Shown: positions 27,925-36,214 of the stretch, piece by piece | Position numbering within the stretch: the stretch's first letter is position 1 | Layout of the letters: the number at the start of each line of letters is the position of its first letter | Assembly: GCA_047633195.1 (NCBI GenBank) | Contig: JBLIEU010000006.1 | Coordinates: forward strand, 48,158 to 112,157 | Length of the DNA: 64,000 nucleotides | From: JAKVAV01 sp047633195 | Lineage (GTDB): Bacteria > Bacteroidota > Bacteroidia > Flavobacteriales_D > Cryomorphaceae | Direction of reading: 5' to 3' | The notes under the pieces: model-generated | What the model was told of the DNA's origin: nothing | The model's database searches: none | Seen by the model: only the letters and a program-made list of their open reading frames with translations | Program-made: the position numbers and the translations under genes

Positions 27925-28269
27925 TTAAGAATTTTGAGCTACTTGCTGAACCCTCTCGGCTCTGTCGAGTTTGCTAAGGCTAAGGCGGACAATGCTGGCT
28001 TCTTTCGCCAAGAGATCATGAGGCACGCCACCTTCTAAGCTTACGATATCTCCTGCATGGAGATGATGCAATTCACCTTTGACACCAAAGTCAATCTCAC
28101 CTTTTAGGAGGTGAACAATAATAGGGAATGGCGTTTGGTGCTCCTTCATGGATTGTCCCGTTTCCATTTGAATTCTGATCTCTTTCGAGAATGAGGTTTC
28201 CAGAATGACTTTGGTTAGGACTTTTTCGGGCTTTGGTTCTAAATCGTTCAGAAATGAAAAGATTTTCAT
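27925..28269 (-). CDS. Small cupin-domain protein
   Basis: About 114 residues; ATG 28269 (MKIFSFLNDLEPKPEK) was chosen over the longer frame from 28365, because the upstream codons run through a likely operator. A single cupin barrel is indicated by PFPIIVHLLKGEIDFG, HHLHAGDIVSLEGGVPHDLL, and metal-ligand candidates His, Glu and the terminal His of GGVPHD. Small cupins of this type sit near denitrification and NO-response genes in many bacteria; a sensing or metal-handling role is possible but not established. First gene of a two-gene minus-strand operon with the truncated haemoglobin. Confidence 0.85.
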   Translation of the reverse strand: MKIFSFLNDLEPKPEKVLTKVILETSFSKEIRIQMETGQSMKEHQTPFPIIVHLLKGEIDFGVKGELHHLHAGDIVSLEGGVPHDLLAKEASIVRLSLSKLDRAERVQQVAQNS

Positions 28270-28351
28270 AGTTGTTGGTTTTTGTTTCAGCTCGCAATCA
28301 CTGTCGCAATTACGGCCATTTGAATTAATTAAGGACAAGAATATCCTAATT

Positions 28352-28365
28352 ATGACAAAGGTCAT
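28352..28365. promoter_or_regulatory. CRP/FNR-like inverted repeat upstream of the cupin/globin operon
   Basis: ATGACAAAGGTCAT is a perfect inverted repeat of ATGAC with a 4-nt spacer, the size and spacing of CRP/FNR-superfamily operators. It ends 83 bp before the cupin start. It matches the site upstream of the cytochrome/nos operon. The regulator is inferred to be an NO- or O2-sensing member (DNR/NnrR- or FNR-like); its gene is not in this window. Confidence 0.6.
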
Positions 28366-28514
28366 TCATTTGTAGTCATTTCCAAATGTGCTTATTCTCA
28401 ATAGCCAGATGCATCTCTGATCTTCGAATCTCATTACGAATCAAAATAGCTATCTCATTTTCGTCTAGACTCCAAGCTCTCGAATGGCAAAAATAGCCTA
28501 AAAAACTCCCATAA

Positions 28515-28541
28515 CAGATAAAAAGATGTTTTTATCTTTTT
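28515..28541 (+). terminator. AT-rich hairpin with T-run upstream of the nos operon
   Basis: AGATAAAAA and TTTTTATCT form a perfect 9-bp stem around GATG, followed by a run of T. It resembles a weak intrinsic terminator read on the plus strand and directly abuts the second CRP/FNR-like site. It may stop read-in transcription or act as an attenuator. Confidence 0.4.
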
Positions 28542-28555
28542 TATGACATTTATCA
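28542..28555. promoter_or_regulatory. CRP/FNR-like inverted repeat upstream of the cytochrome/nos operon
   Basis: ATGACATTTATCAT has half-sites ATGAC and ATCAT with the same 4-nt spacer as 28352-28365, one mismatch from perfect symmetry. It ends 52 bp before the cytochrome c start, a reasonable activator position. Confidence 0.6.
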
Positions 28556-28607
28556 TATTTAAACCCAAGAGTCCTCAATATATTTGTCCTGATAAACAAG
28601 CACATCC

Positions 28608-29087
28608 ATGAAAAACCTTCTGAAATTTGCCCTCCCTGTTTTATGTCTCTCATTAATGAGTTGCGGAGGAGAAGAACCAAAAAGCAACTCAAGCACACCT
28701 CCGCCAAAGTCGATGGTACAGGAAAAGCTTGCACCTGCATCGGAAAGAATAACACTCGATGATAAAGGAGTAGGAGAGATAAAAGAAGTCACCCTTGATC
28801 CAGAGATCAACCAAGACTGGGTAGCCGAGGGAGCTGACATTTTCAAAACCAACTGCACAGCTTGCCACAAAATTGAAAAACGCTTTATCGGTCCTTCGCC
28901 AAAAGGCATTCTAGAGCGACGAAGCCCTGAGTGGATTATGAATATGATTCTCGACCCACAACTCATGGTAGAAGAAGACCGCTGCGCAATGGATTTACTC
29001 GTTGAATTTAACGGAGCTGCCATGGCCAATCAGAATTTAACCGTCGAGCAAACGCGCTCAATCCTTGAATATTTTAGAACCCTATAA
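28608..29087 (+). CDS. Cytochrome c lipoprotein of the N2O-reduction cluster
   Basis: 159 residues. Lipoprotein signal with lipobox LMSC (Cys19), then a Ser/Pro-rich tether and a class I cytochrome c domain with the haem motif CTACH (Cys83, Cys86, His87) and a distal Met candidate in MILDPQLMVEEDRC or AAMANQNL. It is anchored in the periplasm and probably passes electrons to NosZ. Cytochromes of this kind are common at the head of clade II nos clusters in Bacteroidota. Next gene is 9 bp downstream. Confidence 0.9.
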   Translation: MKNLLKFALPVLCLSLMSCGGEEPKSNSSTPPPKSMVQEKLAPASERITLDDKGVGEIKEVTLDPEINQDWVAEGADIFKTNCTACHKIEKRFIGPSPKGILERRSPEWIMNMILDPQLMVEEDRCAMDLLVEFNGAAMANQNLTVEQTRSILEYFRTL

Positions 29088-29096
29088 TTACCAACC

Positions 29097-29669
29097 ATGA
29101 AAACATCTCTCAAAAACATCTTGTTTCCTTGCCTAGCATCACTGCTTTTGGTTTCGTGCCAATCGCCAAATGCGGATTCAAGTTCTTCTGCTCCAGCTGA
29201 GACAGGAGAAGTCAAAAAAGAGGCTGGACAAGCCTTTATCGAGAATGACGAAGGGCGTCCAAACGTACTTCAAATTGCCATCGGCTCGCCCGATCACACC
29301 ACACTGGTTGCTGCCGTTCAAGCGGCTGATTTGGAAAATGTGCTCGTAAATGCTGGGCCACTTATGGTTTTCGCTCCTGTAAACGCAGCATTTGATGAAC
29401 TTCCTGAAGGAACCGTCGAATCACTTCTCAAGCCCGAAAACAAAGAGCAATTGGCCACCATTCTCAAGCACCATGTTACGGCTGGAAACTACTCCAAGGA
29501 CTTCTTGAAGAAATTCAAGAAGCTTGGTCAAGCCGATGACACCAGTGTAATGATTGAGGTAAAAGGTGATGATGTTTACGTTGGCGGAGCCAAAATCCTA
29601 GCCAGTGTAGAAGCTGGAAACGGCATTGTACATGTAGTCGACAAAGTGATCCTACCAGCTGCTAAATAA
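29097..29669 (+). CDS. FAS1 (fasciclin) domain lipoprotein
   Basis: 190 residues with a lipoprotein signal (LLVSC at Cys21). One FAS1 domain covers about residues 55-188: LVAAVQAADLENVLVNAG, PLMVFAPVNAAFDELPEGTV, ILKHHVTAGNY and GNGIVHVVDKVILPA. FAS1 domains mediate adhesion or bind small ligands. In nos clusters of Bacteroidota such proteins do occur, but no role in N2O reduction is established; a structural role at the periplasmic face or copper/haem handling are guesses. It is 39 bp before nosZ and part of the same transcript. Confidence 0.88.
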   Translation: MKTSLKNILFPCLASLLLVSCQSPNADSSSSAPAETGEVKKEAGQAFIENDEGRPNVLQIAIGSPDHTTLVAAVQAADLENVLVNAGPLMVFAPVNAAFDELPEGTVESLLKPENKEQLATILKHHVTAGNYSKDFLKKFKKLGQADDTSVMIEVKGDDVYVGGAKILASVEAGNGIVHVVDKVILPAAK

Positions 29670-29708
29670 GTTTGATTTCTAAATAATTAACCCATTATAC
29701 TCAACGAC

Positions 29709-31670
29709 ATGATTAAACTAAGATATAGCCTGATCGCCCTTCTGGGAATCGCGCTGATGATTTCTGGATGTGGAAATCAAAATGGTTCTTCCAACAAAGG
29801 AGCCCTCGCTTCAAACAACGCTGAGAAGGTGTATGTAGCACCTGGAGAATACGACGAGTTTTACGCTTTTATCTCAGGTGGATACAGCGGTAATATCTCT
29901 GTGGTCGGCCTTCCTTCTGGACGTATGTTCAAAGAGATTCCTGTCTTTTCTCAATTCCCAACTTCGGGTTATGGATACTCTGAAGAGACTAAGCCAATGC
30001 TAAACACCTCCTTTGGTTTTGTGCCATGGGATGACAGCCACCACCCTGACATTTCTCAGACCACTGGTGAGCTCGACGGACGATGGCTATTTATCAATGG
30101 AAACAATACACCTCGTATCGCAAGAATTGATTTGACCACATTTGAAACTACTGAGATCATTGAAATTCCTAATTCTGCTGGTAACCACAGTTCGTCTTTC
30201 GTAACTGAAAACACCGAGTATGTTATTGCTGGCACCCGTTTTTCGGTGCCCGTTCCCCAAAGAGATATGCCTATCAACGAAATGAAGGGTAACTTCAAGG
30301 GAGCTGTTTCATTCATCAGTGTAGATCAGGAAACGGGAAGAATGGGAATTAAATTCCAAATCCTGATGCCTGGCTTCAACTATGACCTTTCTCACCCTGG
30401 AAGAGGTAAGTCGCACGGCTGGCATTTCTTGACCACATACAATACTGAGGAAGCAAACTCCTTAATGGAAGTAAACGCTTCTCAAAATGATAAGGATTTT
30501 ATCGCCGCTGTTAACTGGAAGAAAATTGAAGAATATGTGAACAATGGCGGTGGTACTATGATGCCAGCTAACTATGCTCACAACGTATATAGCGACGATA
30601 CTCATATGGCTACTTCGACTATGATGAAAGAAGTTCTAACGGTTGACCCAAAAGATGTTCCGGGTGCCATCTTCTTCCTACCTACTCCGAAATCGCCCCA
30701 CGGATGTGATGTTGACCCTACAGGTGAATACATCATTGGTAATGGAAAACTATCGGCAGATCTCACCGTTCACTCTTTCACTAAAATGATCGATGCTATT
30801 GAGAACGAAAAGTTTGATGGAGACGCATACGGCATTCCGATTTTGAAATTCGAAGACATCCTAGGTGGAGTCGTTTCAAGTGGAGGTCTTGGACCACTCC
30901 ACACTGAGTTTGACGATAAGGGAAATGCCTACACCACTTTCTTCATCTCATCAGAAGTTGTTAAATGGAAAGTCGCAACATTTGAGGTTATCGACAGAAA
31001 GCCAACTTACTATTCTGTAGGTCACTTGATGATTCCTGGAGGTAACTCCAGAAAGCCTTTTGGTAAGTATGTTCTTGCGATGAACAAGATCACCAAAGAC
31101 CGTTACTTGCCTGTAGGTCCTGAAATGGAACACAGTGCGCAATTGTATGATATTTCTGGTGAGAAAATGGAACTCATTTACGACTTCCCAACTCACGGAG
31201 AACCGCACTACGCTGCTGGTTGTCCTGCAGAACTCATCATGGCCAACTCCAAAAAACTCTACAGATTGGATGACAACGAACACCCATACGCCATCAAGAG
31301 TCCTGATAAGGCTCGTGTAGAAAGAGATGGTAATGAAGTACATATATACATGTCTACTATCAGATCTCACTTCACCCCTGACAATATTGAAGGAGTAAAA
31401 GTTGGAGATAAAGTGTACTTCCACATCACGAACCACGAACAAGATTTTGATGTACCTCACGGATTTGCGATGATTGGTCAAAACACTTCCGAGTTGCTCA
31501 TCATGCCGGGCCAAACCAAATCATCGGTTTGGCAACCAAAACAAGTTGGAGTTTGGCCATTCTACTGTACTGACTTCTGCTCGGCACTTCACCAAGAAAT
31601 GCAAGGATACGTGAGGGTTTCTCCAGCGAATTCTAACATAGAACTTTCTTGGAGCCTAGGCGAAGACTAA
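29709..31670 (+). CDS. nosZ: Nitrous-oxide reductase, Sec-exported lipoprotein type (clade II)
   Basis: 653 residues. It reduces N2O to N2 in the periplasm using the CuZ and CuA copper centres. The N-terminus is a Sec/lipoprotein signal (LLGIALMISGC, Cys21), not the Tat signal of clade I enzymes. CuZ-type His ligands occur in WDDSHH (His111-112), SPHGCDVDP, LHTEF and GEPHYAAGC. The C-terminal cupredoxin has the full CuA motif C-x3-C-x3-H-x2-M (Cys620, Cys624, His628, Met631 in CTDFCSALHQEM). No Tat twin-arginine was seen. All needed accessory genes follow on the same strand. This supports N2O respiration; denitrification genes before N2O (nir, nor) are not in the window. Confidence 0.96.
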   Translation: MIKLRYSLIALLGIALMISGCGNQNGSSNKGALASNNAEKVYVAPGEYDEFYAFISGGYSGNISVVGLPSGRMFKEIPVFSQFPTSGYGYSEETKPMLNTSFGFVPWDDSHHPDISQTTGELDGRWLFINGNNTPRIARIDLTTFETTEIIEIPNSAGNHSSSFVTENTEYVIAGTRFSVPVPQRDMPINEMKGNFKGAVSFISVDQETGRMGIKFQILMPGFNYDLSHPGRGKSHGWHFLTTYNTEEANSLMEVNASQNDKDFIAAVNWKKIEEYVNNGGGTMMPANYAHNVYSDDTHMATSTMMKEVLTVDPKDVPGAIFFLPTPKSPHGCDVDPTGEYIIGNGKLSADLTVHSFTKMIDAIENEKFDGDAYGIPILKFEDILGGVVSSGGLGPLHTEFDDKGNAYTTFFISSEVVKWKVATFEVIDRKPTYYSVGHLMIPGGNSRKPFGKYVLAMNKITKDRYLPVGPEMEHSAQLYDISGEKMELIYDFPTHGEPHYAAGCPAELIMANSKKLYRLDDNEHPYAIKSPDKARVERDGNEVHIYMSTIRSHFTPDNIEGVKVGDKVYFHITNHEQDFDVPHGFAMIGQNTSELLIMPGQTKSSVWQPKQVGVWPFYCTDFCSALHQEMQGYVRVSPANSNIELSWSLGED

Positions 31671-31774
31671 TTCAATTAAGGATAGCTAGTGGGAAGTATA
31701 CCACTCCCCGCTCCTATTCAAAAATCTTGTAGAGATTTTCAGTTTATAAGAGATTCGAACTAAATAGTAGTTAC

Positions 31775-32383
31775 ATGAAACAGGCAAGTGTTGTAATGAT
31801 TGTAGGAGCACTGATGCTTTTAGGAATATTTGCATTTCCGCTTTGGAATATTGAATTGGGTGCGCCGCAGTACCCAGAGCCACTCGGACTCAATATCCAC
31901 ATAGATGGAATAGAAGGTCAGAATGAATTTGATGTTCAAAACATAGATGGGCTTAATCATTACATTGGAATGAAAGTTCTCCCCAAGCCAGAGGATATGT
32001 GGGAGTTTACGTGGTTCTCAAGGATAAATATTGCCATGGTGATCCTTGGCGTATTCATCGGTTTCCTTGGTTTCATGGGAAAACTTAAATACCCGTGGTT
32101 TTTTGCTTGGTTTATTTTGATGTCCATACTTGGAGTTTTGGGAATGTATGATTTTAATCTCTGGATGACAGATTATGGCACCAACCTCGATCCGCATGCT
32201 ATACTTAAGCTTCAAAATCCTGATGGAACACCGATGAGCTACAAGCCGCCTCTTTTTGGTCACGCCAAAATGTTGAATTTCGATGCGTATTCATACCCTA
32301 GGATGGGTGCCTACATGGTATTTGGGGGAATGGGAGTCACATTTATTGCTAGTTTAATGGGCTGGAAAGCATCTAAAAAATAG
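31775..32383 (+). CDS. Four-span membrane protein of the nos cluster
   Basis: 202 residues with about four membrane spans (about residues 5-25, 84-104, 108-128, 178-198). A periplasmic loop after the first span is rich in acidic and aromatic residues (FPLWNIELGAPQYPEPLG; also NDxF-like DVQNIDGLNHYIG), and a second loop holds His, Met and Tyr residues (GHAKMLNFDAYSYPRMGAY) that could bind copper. Membrane proteins of unknown role at this position, between nosZ and nosL, are characteristic of Bacteroidota-type clade II clusters. A part in electron transfer or copper supply is inferred from position only. About 105 bp separate it from nosZ; nosL follows by 4 bp. Confidence 0.8.
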   Translation: MKQASVVMIVGALMLLGIFAFPLWNIELGAPQYPEPLGLNIHIDGIEGQNEFDVQNIDGLNHYIGMKVLPKPEDMWEFTWFSRINIAMVILGVFIGFLGFMGKLKYPWFFAWFILMSILGVLGMYDFNLWMTDYGTNLDPHAILKLQNPDGTPMSYKPPLFGHAKMLNFDAYSYPRMGAYMVFGGMGVTFIASLMGWKASKK

Positions 32384-32387
32384 GAAC

Positions 32388-32831
32388 ATGAGAAAGCAAA
32401 TAGATTCAATATCGTTGGTTCTTTTTGCCCTGGCTTTTCTTACAAGTTGTTCGATTGGCCAAAAACCGATCAACTACGGAGAGGTAGCTTGCAATTATTG
32501 CAGTATGACCATTGTCGATAAGCAACACGCGGCTCAGATCGTAACGGATAAAGGAAAAGTGTTCAATTATGACGCGGCCGAATGCATGCTGAATGAACTC
32601 AATGAAAATGATGCACCAACCGTGGCGATCTATATGGTAAATGACTACAACAATCCTGGTGAATTGATGGATGCCACGAAATCAGCCTACCTAATTAGCG
32701 AGGGAATTCCAAGCCCAATGGGAGAATTTTTAACTGGATTTCGAACGCAGGAAGAAGCTCTGGCTGCTCACACAATCCATGGTGGAGACCTTTACAATTG
32801 GGTAAGTTTAATAGAAAAATTCAAAAAATAA
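32388..32831 (+). CDS. nosL: NosL copper-chaperone lipoprotein
   Basis: 147 residues. Lipoprotein signal (ALAFLTSC), then the NosL/MerB-like fold with the copper site VACNYCSMTIVDKQHAAQIV (Cys-x2-Cys-x-Met), and DKGKVFNYDAAECML. NosL delivers Cu(I) to the NosDFY complex for building CuZ in NosZ. It is placed between the membrane protein and nosD as expected. Confidence 0.93.
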   Translation: MRKQIDSISLVLFALAFLTSCSIGQKPINYGEVACNYCSMTIVDKQHAAQIVTDKGKVFNYDAAECMLNELNENDAPTVAIYMVNDYNNPGELMDATKSAYLISEGIPSPMGEFLTGFRTQEEALAAHTIHGGDLYNWVSLIEKFKK

Positions 32832-32887
32832 GTACGCGCTGAAGTAGAATCTAGGCGTGGTGATTGGTAGAAAGAGAGTATTTCAAA

Positions 32888-34141
32888 ATGAGCACAGCAA
32901 AGCAGTTTTTAGGATTTATTGCACTGTGTCACCTTCTTTTCATGGTTGTAAAACCAGCAAGTGGGGCTACCGTAAAGGTATGTCCCACTTGTGTTTTTAA
33001 GAGTGTACAAGCGGGAATCAACGCCGCAGCTCCTCACGACACGGTGTGGGTTGAGAAGGCTACTTACAAGGAGTACAATATTAAAATCGATAAACCCATC
33101 ACTATAAAAGGCGACAGGTATCCCATAATTGACGGGGAGGACAAGGGCGAGATCATTACTATATATTCAGATAGCGTTACCGTTGATGGCCTATTTATCA
33201 TAAATGTCGGCACCAGCTACACTACCGATTATGCCGCCATACGTGTGGTGAAGAGTAAGTATTTCACCATTCAGAATGTGGTTTTAGAAAAACTATTCTT
33301 TGGGATCTATTTGGAGAAAGCCAGCTATGGAAAAATCTACCACAACAAGATTATTGGCGATGCGGTAGATGAGTACAATTCGGGAAACGGCATCCAGCTA
33401 TGGTATTCAAATAATATTGAAGTGGACAGAAACATCATTCAAGGCACGCGGGATGGAATTTACCTCGAGTTTTCGGATACCATAACCATCAGCAATAACA
33501 TATCAACGAAAAACCTGAGGTATGGCCTGCACTTCATGTTTTCAGACGATGACGTTTATTCTAATAACACTTTTGAGAATAACGGAGCGGGGGTAGCTGT
33601 CATGTTTTCCAAGAGGATCAAAATGTACCAAAACACTTTTCGGATGAATTGGGGTACGGCCAGCTATGGGATGCTTCTCAAGGAGATTAACGATGCTGAA
33701 ATTGTAGGGAATACCTTTGAAGAGAATTCGATTGGAATCAATATCGAAGGCTCGAACAGAATCAATTATACCGGTAATAATTTCATCGGGAATGGATGGG
33801 CAGTAAAAGTGGTGGGCGCTTGCTACTCCAATAAATTCTCAAAGAATAACTTCCTGTACAACAGCTTTGATGTTTCTTACAACAGCAACCTCAACGACAA
33901 TGAGTTCGACATGAACTACTGGAGCAGCTACACAGGTTACGATCTCGATAAGGACAAGATTGGGGATGTGCCTTACCGCCCTGTAAAACTCTTCTCTTAC
34001 ATTGTAAACAGAACTCCCGAAACGATAGTTCTTTTAAGGAGCTTGTTTATGGAAATCATAGATTTTTCAGAAAAAGTAAGCCCAGTCTTTACCCCTGATA
34101 ACCTAATGGACAAACATCCTATGATGCGAAGATTAGAATGA
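32888..34141 (+). CDS. nosD: NosD, periplasmic parallel-beta-helix maturation protein
   Basis: About 417 residues. ATG 32888 is preferred over an upstream TTG because it gives a normal signal peptide (MSTAKQFLGFIALCHLLFMV ... SGA). The body is a right-handed beta-helix of the carbohydrate-binding/NosD type with repeated Asn/Ile ladder turns (NIEVDRNIIQGTRDGIYLEF, TISNNISTKNLRYGLHFMFS, AEIVGNTFEENSIGINIEGS). NosD receives copper from NosL and works with the NosFY ABC transporter to assemble CuZ. Stop and next start overlap by four bases (ATGA). Met/His-rich patches in the helix (YGLHFMFSDDD, GVAVMFSKRIKMYQN) are consistent with copper handling. Confidence 0.95.
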   Translation: MSTAKQFLGFIALCHLLFMVVKPASGATVKVCPTCVFKSVQAGINAAAPHDTVWVEKATYKEYNIKIDKPITIKGDRYPIIDGEDKGEIITIYSDSVTVDGLFIINVGTSYTTDYAAIRVVKSKYFTIQNVVLEKLFFGIYLEKASYGKIYHNKIIGDAVDEYNSGNGIQLWYSNNIEVDRNIIQGTRDGIYLEFSDTITISNNISTKNLRYGLHFMFSDDDVYSNNTFENNGAGVAVMFSKRIKMYQNTFRMNWGTASYGMLLKEINDAEIVGNTFEENSIGINIEGSNRINYTGNNFIGNGWAVKVVGACYSNKFSKNNFLYNSFDVSYNSNLNDNEFDMNYWSSYTGYDLDKDKIGDVPYRPVKLFSYIVNRTPETIVLLRSLFMEIIDFSEKVSPVFTPDNLMDKHPMMRRLE

Positions 34142-34848
34142 TAGTAGTTGAAAATTTGCATAAGCGTTTTGGCAAAAACAATGTTTTAGTCGATTTGAAT
34201 CTCAGCATTCAAAAGCCTGGAATTTTTGCTGTATTAGGCCCCAATGGCTCTGGTAAAACAACCTTGATTAAATCTATTCTGGGAATGACCATTCCCGATA
34301 AGGGAACCATCCAGCTCGGTGGCGAAAACATCAAAAAAAAGTGGAGGTACCGCGAAGAAATTCAATACCTACCACAAATTGCCACCTTTCCTGGAAACCT
34401 GCGCGTGATTGAATTGATCAAGATGATTAAGGACATGCGGAAATCTGAGAGTAAGGAAAAGGACTTGATTCAGCTCTTTGGCTTAGAGCCGTTCCTCAAA
34501 AAAAGGCTTTCAACACTCTCGGGAGGGACTAAGCAAAAGGTAAATGTAGTACTGGCTTTTATGTTCGATTCACCGATGGTTATTCTCGATGAACCAACTA
34601 CGGGACTTGATCCTCAAGCGATGATTCATTTACGGGGGCTCATTCGACAGGAAAAAGAACGGGGGAAAACCATATTGATCACCTCGCACATTATGCAATT
34701 CGTAGAGGAAATAGCCGATGAAGTGATCTACCTTCTCGAAGGAAAGATTTATTTCAAGGGCAGCCTAGAAGCACTTCGCGAAAAGACGGGCCAAGCCGAT
34801 TTAGAACATGCCATTGCGGCAATAACCTCTGTCGAAATCCATGTTTAA
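34138..34848 (+). CDS. nosF: NosF, ABC transporter ATPase
   Basis: 236 residues. Complete ABC ATPase motifs: Walker A GPNGSGKTT (about 36-44), Q-loop YLPQ, signature LSGGTKQK, Walker B MVILDEPTTGLDP, and switch His in ITSHIM. It powers NosDFY, which supports copper-site assembly of NosZ. It overlaps nosD by four and nosY by eight bases, so the three are translationally coupled. Confidence 0.95.
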   Translation: MIVVENLHKRFGKNNVLVDLNLSIQKPGIFAVLGPNGSGKTTLIKSILGMTIPDKGTIQLGGENIKKKWRYREEIQYLPQIATFPGNLRVIELIKMIKDMRKSESKEKDLIQLFGLEPFLKKRLSTLSGGTKQKVNVVLAFMFDSPMVILDEPTTGLDPQAMIHLRGLIRQEKERGKTILITSHIMQFVEEIADEVIYLLEGKIYFKGSLEALREKTGQADLEHAIAAITSVEIHV

Positions 34849-35623
34849 AATTCTCAAATACAGCTTTTACGACTTGATGCGCAGCATGTGGAGCTTGGTT
34901 TATTTAGTTTTCTATATGATCCTTGGCTTCGTATTGCTTTTCTTGAATAACGACCTCTCAAAAGCAGTGATCACCTTGATGAATGTCATCGTGATTTTGG
35001 TACCACTTATCGCTACGATCTTTGGTGTGATGTACTATTACAATTCCCGCGAGTTTACTCAGCTCCTTCTCGCACAACCCGTTAAGCGCTCTTCCATTTT
35101 TATGGGACAGTATCTAGGCGTGGCGGGATCTCTTAGTTTAAGTCTCATCTTTGGTTTGGGAATTCCCTTCATACTCTATGGTTTGTTCGTGAGCGACGCC
35201 ATTTACGATTTTCTGCTCCTCCTGGTCGTAGGAAGCTTTCTCACATTAATCTTTACAGCCATCTCATTCAACATTGCCCTTTCAAACGAAAACAAGATCA
35301 AGGGTTTTGGCTACGCGGTGCTGATGTGGCTGTTCTTTGCAGTGATTTACGATGGGGCATTTTTAATGTCGCTCATCATTTTTGAGGAATACCCTCTCGA
35401 TACTTTTTCTCTGATCGCCACCTTGTTTAACCCAATTGACTTATCCAGGACACTTATCCTCTTAAAGCTAGATATCTCAGCCCTATTGGGCTATACAGGA
35501 GCCGTCTTCAAAGATTTCTTCGGAACCAGTCAGGGTTTATTCTTGTCAATGGTCACACTGATCGCATGGACATTCTTTCTATCCTTTCGGATCGTATTCA
35601 AGGCTGGAAAAAAGGATTTCTAG
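34841..35623 (+). CDS. nosY: NosY, ABC transporter permease
   Basis: 260 residues with about six membrane spans (for example VYLVFYMILGFVLLFLNN, LMNVIVILVPLIATIFG, LLLVVGSFLTLIFTAISFN). The motif YYYNSREFTQLLLAQPVKRS at the cytoplasmic loop after the second span is typical of ABC-2-type permeases such as NosY. It is the last gene of the nos operon and ends 11 bp from the stop of the convergent Rrf2 gene. Confidence 0.93.
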   Translation: MFKILKYSFYDLMRSMWSLVYLVFYMILGFVLLFLNNDLSKAVITLMNVIVILVPLIATIFGVMYYYNSREFTQLLLAQPVKRSSIFMGQYLGVAGSLSLSLIFGLGIPFILYGLFVSDAIYDFLLLLVVGSFLTLIFTAISFNIALSNENKIKGFGYAVLMWLFFAVIYDGAFLMSLIIFEEYPLDTFSLIATLFNPIDLSRTLILLKLDISALLGYTGAVFKDFFGTSQGLFLSMVTLIAWTFFLSFRIVFKAGKKDF

Positions 35624-35634
35624 CTTAGTGAAGA

Positions 35635-36069
35635 CTATTCTTGTTTCAGGTAAAATGCACCATCACCAAAAAGATCACCCAATCCTTCAAGGCTGGTTTC
35701 ATTTAAAACCTTGTTCAATTCTTTTCTCGTTTCAAAAAACTTATCGTGAAGAGCACACGGGTAATCGATATCGCATTCTTCAAAGCCGAGGATGCACTTC
35801 TTTGTAATCTTTGAGCCATCAATCGCCAGAACCACATCGCCTAATTTGACATCGCGTTTCTTCAATTTGCTGAAGCCACCAGTCGGCCCTCGCATCGAAA
35901 GAAGTAAATTACTTTTAGCCAGTCGCTGAAGAACCTTAGACGTAAATGAAGGAGGAGAGTCGATAGCTTCTGCTATCTCTTTCAAACCAGCCCAGGGAGA
36001 ATCTGAATAATCCCGATGCCATAAATAGACCATGCACTTTATGGCGTACTCGCAGGTTTTTGAAAACAA
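35635..36069 (-). CDS. Rrf2-family transcriptional regulator with Cys-rich sensor segment
   Basis: 144 residues, TTG start at 36069 (FSKTCEYAIKCMVYLW is the conserved N-terminus and no ATG lies nearby). A winged helix-turn-helix covers about residues 1-75 (LKEIAEAIDSPPSFTSKVLQ, then MRGPTGGFSKLKK). Three Cys in KKCILGFEECDIDYPCALHD give the spacing C-x6-C-x5-C expected for an Fe-S or redox-sensing Rrf2 protein such as NsrR or IscR. NO- or O2-sensitive cluster chemistry fits its position beside the nos operon, which it probably regulates; direct targets are inference. No symbol is given because NsrR and IscR cannot be told apart by eye. Confidence 0.9.
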   Translation of the reverse strand: MFSKTCEYAIKCMVYLWHRDYSDSPWAGLKEIAEAIDSPPSFTSKVLQRLAKSNLLLSMRGPTGGFSKLKKRDVKLGDVVLAIDGSKITKKCILGFEECDIDYPCALHDKFFETRKELNKVLNETSLEGLGDLFGDGAFYLKQE

Positions 36070-36202
36070 TACTTGGTCGTTAGTGAGTTGTAAAAGTAAT
36101 AAAGGAGTTCTATATCCAGCTATCGACTAATTGATTTCCAGCCTTAAAAATCCTAAACAAAGATGCCATCTGATTTGCTTTTATCTTCTTTCAAATCCAT
36201 CG

Positions 36203-36210
36203 TACCTTTG
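36203..36210 (+). promoter_or_regulatory. Bacteroidota-type -7 box (TACCTTTG) for the mtaB operon
   Basis: TACCTTTG fits TAnnTTTG and ends four bases before the ATG at 36215, implying a very short or leaderless transcript, an arrangement I regard as common in Flavobacteriales. A TTTG lies 25 bp upstream, which is longer than the usual 19-21-bp spacing. Confidence 0.55.
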
Positions 36211-36214
36211 CGCC

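Larger units (their letters stand above)
28270..28607. other. Divergent regulatory region between the cupin/globin and N2O-reduction operons
   Basis: 338 bp containing two similar CRP/FNR-like inverted repeats (28352-28365 and 28542-28555), one 5' of each operon, and an AT-rich 9-bp hairpin with a trailing T-run (28515-28541). A smaller inverted repeat CATTTG/CAAATG lies at 28367-28388. No gene was found in it. Confidence 0.65.

Noticed and set aside
30951..31514. 187-codon open frame on the minus strand
   Set aside because: Antisense to nosZ, composition explained by the real gene; shadow frame.
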